From Ulota crispa (Eukaryota > Streptophyta > Bryopsida > Orthotrichales > Orthotrichaceae), in contig OY987242.1 of the NCBI GenBank assembly GCA_963920765.1, forward strand, positions 7,280,789 to 7,344,788: a stretch of 64,000 nucleotides of DNA, written 5' to 3'. Shown in pieces: positions 62,714-64,000 of the stretch. How positions within the stretch are numbered: position 1 is the stretch's first letter; each line of letters begins with the position of its first letter. Below the pieces are notes generated by a model that worked only from the letters and a program-made list of their open reading frames with translations, ran no database searches and was not told the DNA's origin. A program made the position numbers and the translations under genes.

Positions 62714-64000
62714 CCGCACAAAGTGTCCAAGCAAAGAGATCTTTTACATTTCTCAATTTGTGAATGGAATGGAGCTCAAGAGATTCAAGTATTTTTCTTC
62801 CGATTCAATGGAATTCTCTAAGGTTCGTTCACCTTTTTACCAACCTGTGCAATAAAGCCTTTGCACAACAAGCGGTCACTCGGAGTCTGCTCTTTGTACT
62901 TAAAAGGGCGAATTATATGGTCACTCTCATAGAATAGAAATGAATAGAAGAAGTTTGGATCAGACATAGCTCTGCAGGAAAAAGTGCCTTTTGAGCTTGA
63001 ATCTAGAATCTTTTGATTCTGACAAACTTCCATGTCCTAGTAATAGCTAGAGTTTAGTAGAATTTTGGCTGGTTTGAACCTTTCATGGTTGCTCAGCCGC
63101 TGTTTTTGTTTCAGGAACAACTTTGGAGTAGTCTGGCAGGCCCTAATCAGGAAATCAATAATCCGTTGCATTTAAGATTAATTTGGTGGCTTGGATATTG
63201 TTTTTTTGACGTGCTTTGAATTTAAAGCTATTAATTGTGTTTACAGTTTTGTATTACAGGTGCATGAATTTTCAATGTTGGTTTGTGATGTATGGCTTCT
63301 CTTTTATTTGACGCTTAAATGCCCAACCAGGTTAGTGTTTTGATAATGCTCACTTGTTGAATGCAAAGGAAGAATGCTCTACATTATTGTAGGGAATGAA
63401 TGTTCATTGAATGAAAGGAATGAATGTTGGTACAGCTATGTTGGAGCTGTTATTAATTGTGCTCTTTTTATTGATTTTAAGCTTTTGGATATCTAAGGGA
63501 GTAAATCGAGATGTTGCTATTCTTCTGAATTATTTTGATTATTGAAGTTCTACCTTGAAAAGCCTATAATAGCGTGATCGTTTGAATGGGAATACAAGAA
63601 ATGAAATTATACCGACGTTGGTTAATCTAAATAATAGTATAGAAAACCTGACCAAAACTAACAACTTAATGATGGTTTTTATTTTAACAAATTAGTCTAC
63701 AACTGGATTAAATTAAAAATGGCAAAAGAGCATCAATGGAGCCAACCAAATTTAATCAACTCAAATACTAATAAAATTTAGGGTAGAAAACCTAAAAGTT
63801 AGCATCTATTTGAAAGCAATCCGTAGCAACCCCCAATTATAGGGGGTTCAAATATGGCATTCCACACCAATTTTGTTCACGTGAATAAGATTTGTGAATA
63901 ACGTGAACAAGCTTATTTGTGAATAACTTACACAAGTCACTCCGTGAAGGAGCCATGACAACCTCTTGAAGTTGTGACTGTATATTCACCGGTGAATAAC
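62714..64000 (+). other. 3' UTR of the DHHC gene and following intergenic DNA
   Basis: A plus-strand AATAAA at 62851-62856 is the likely polyadenylation signal. Beyond it I see no gene. Several 'gtgaataa' repeats appear at 63881-64000, and the element they belong to may continue past the window edge. Confidence 0.5.

Overview
This window is nuclear DNA from a plant, probably a non-seed land plant. I lean towards a bryophyte, with low confidence. Genes have many short GT-AG introns, intergenic DNA is very AT-rich, and three of the four genes belong to families I recognise from plants. No rRNA, tRNA, CRISPR or bacterial operon was seen. Gene models were built by hand from open frames, splice signals and phase bookkeeping: every exon junction below keeps the frame, and most also agree with remembered family sequence. 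No alignment was run.

Layout. (1) 1-6.9 kb: AT-rich repeats, including a Stowaway-type element nested in a TTAA-bounded element and an 866-bp foldback element with a 9-bp target duplication. (2) 6.9-12.9 kb, minus strand: a six-exon gene for an unrecognised protein of about 1148 residues. It has a transit-peptide-like N-terminus, a hydrophobic segment, a huge repeat region rich in V-x-PFF motifs and a CURT1/CAAD-like C-terminal tail. (3) 13.4-15.9 kb: a degenerate tandem repeat and nested miniature transposons. (4) 16.8-29.7 kb, minus strand: a complete 19-exon PRT6 gene (2213 residues), the UBR-box E3 ligase of the N-degron pathway. (5) 30-39 kb: repeats and one isolated coiled-coil ORF. (6) 39.9-46.0 kb, minus strand: an 11-exon gene for a divergent mRNA cap guanine-N7 methyltransferase-like protein (752 residues) with a long low-complexity C-terminal extension. 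(7) 48-58.8 kb: dense miniature transposons, including a chain of TTAA-bounded elements. (8) 58.8-62.9 kb, plus strand: a 32-bp minisatellite followed by a seven-exon DHHC palmitoyltransferase gene of the PAT16 type.

The genes do not form an obvious pathway: one acts in protein degradation, one in RNA capping, one in protein S-acylation, and one is a probable plastid membrane protein.

The most distinctive feature of the non-coding part is the mix of miniature inverted-repeat elements. At least four DNA-transposon superfamilies can be told apart by their target duplications: TA (Tc1/mariner or Stowaway), 8 bp (hAT-like), 9 bp (Mutator-like) and TTAA (piggyBac-like). The last would be unusual for a land plant. 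The best candidates for something new are the V-x-PFF repeat protein and the TTAA family.
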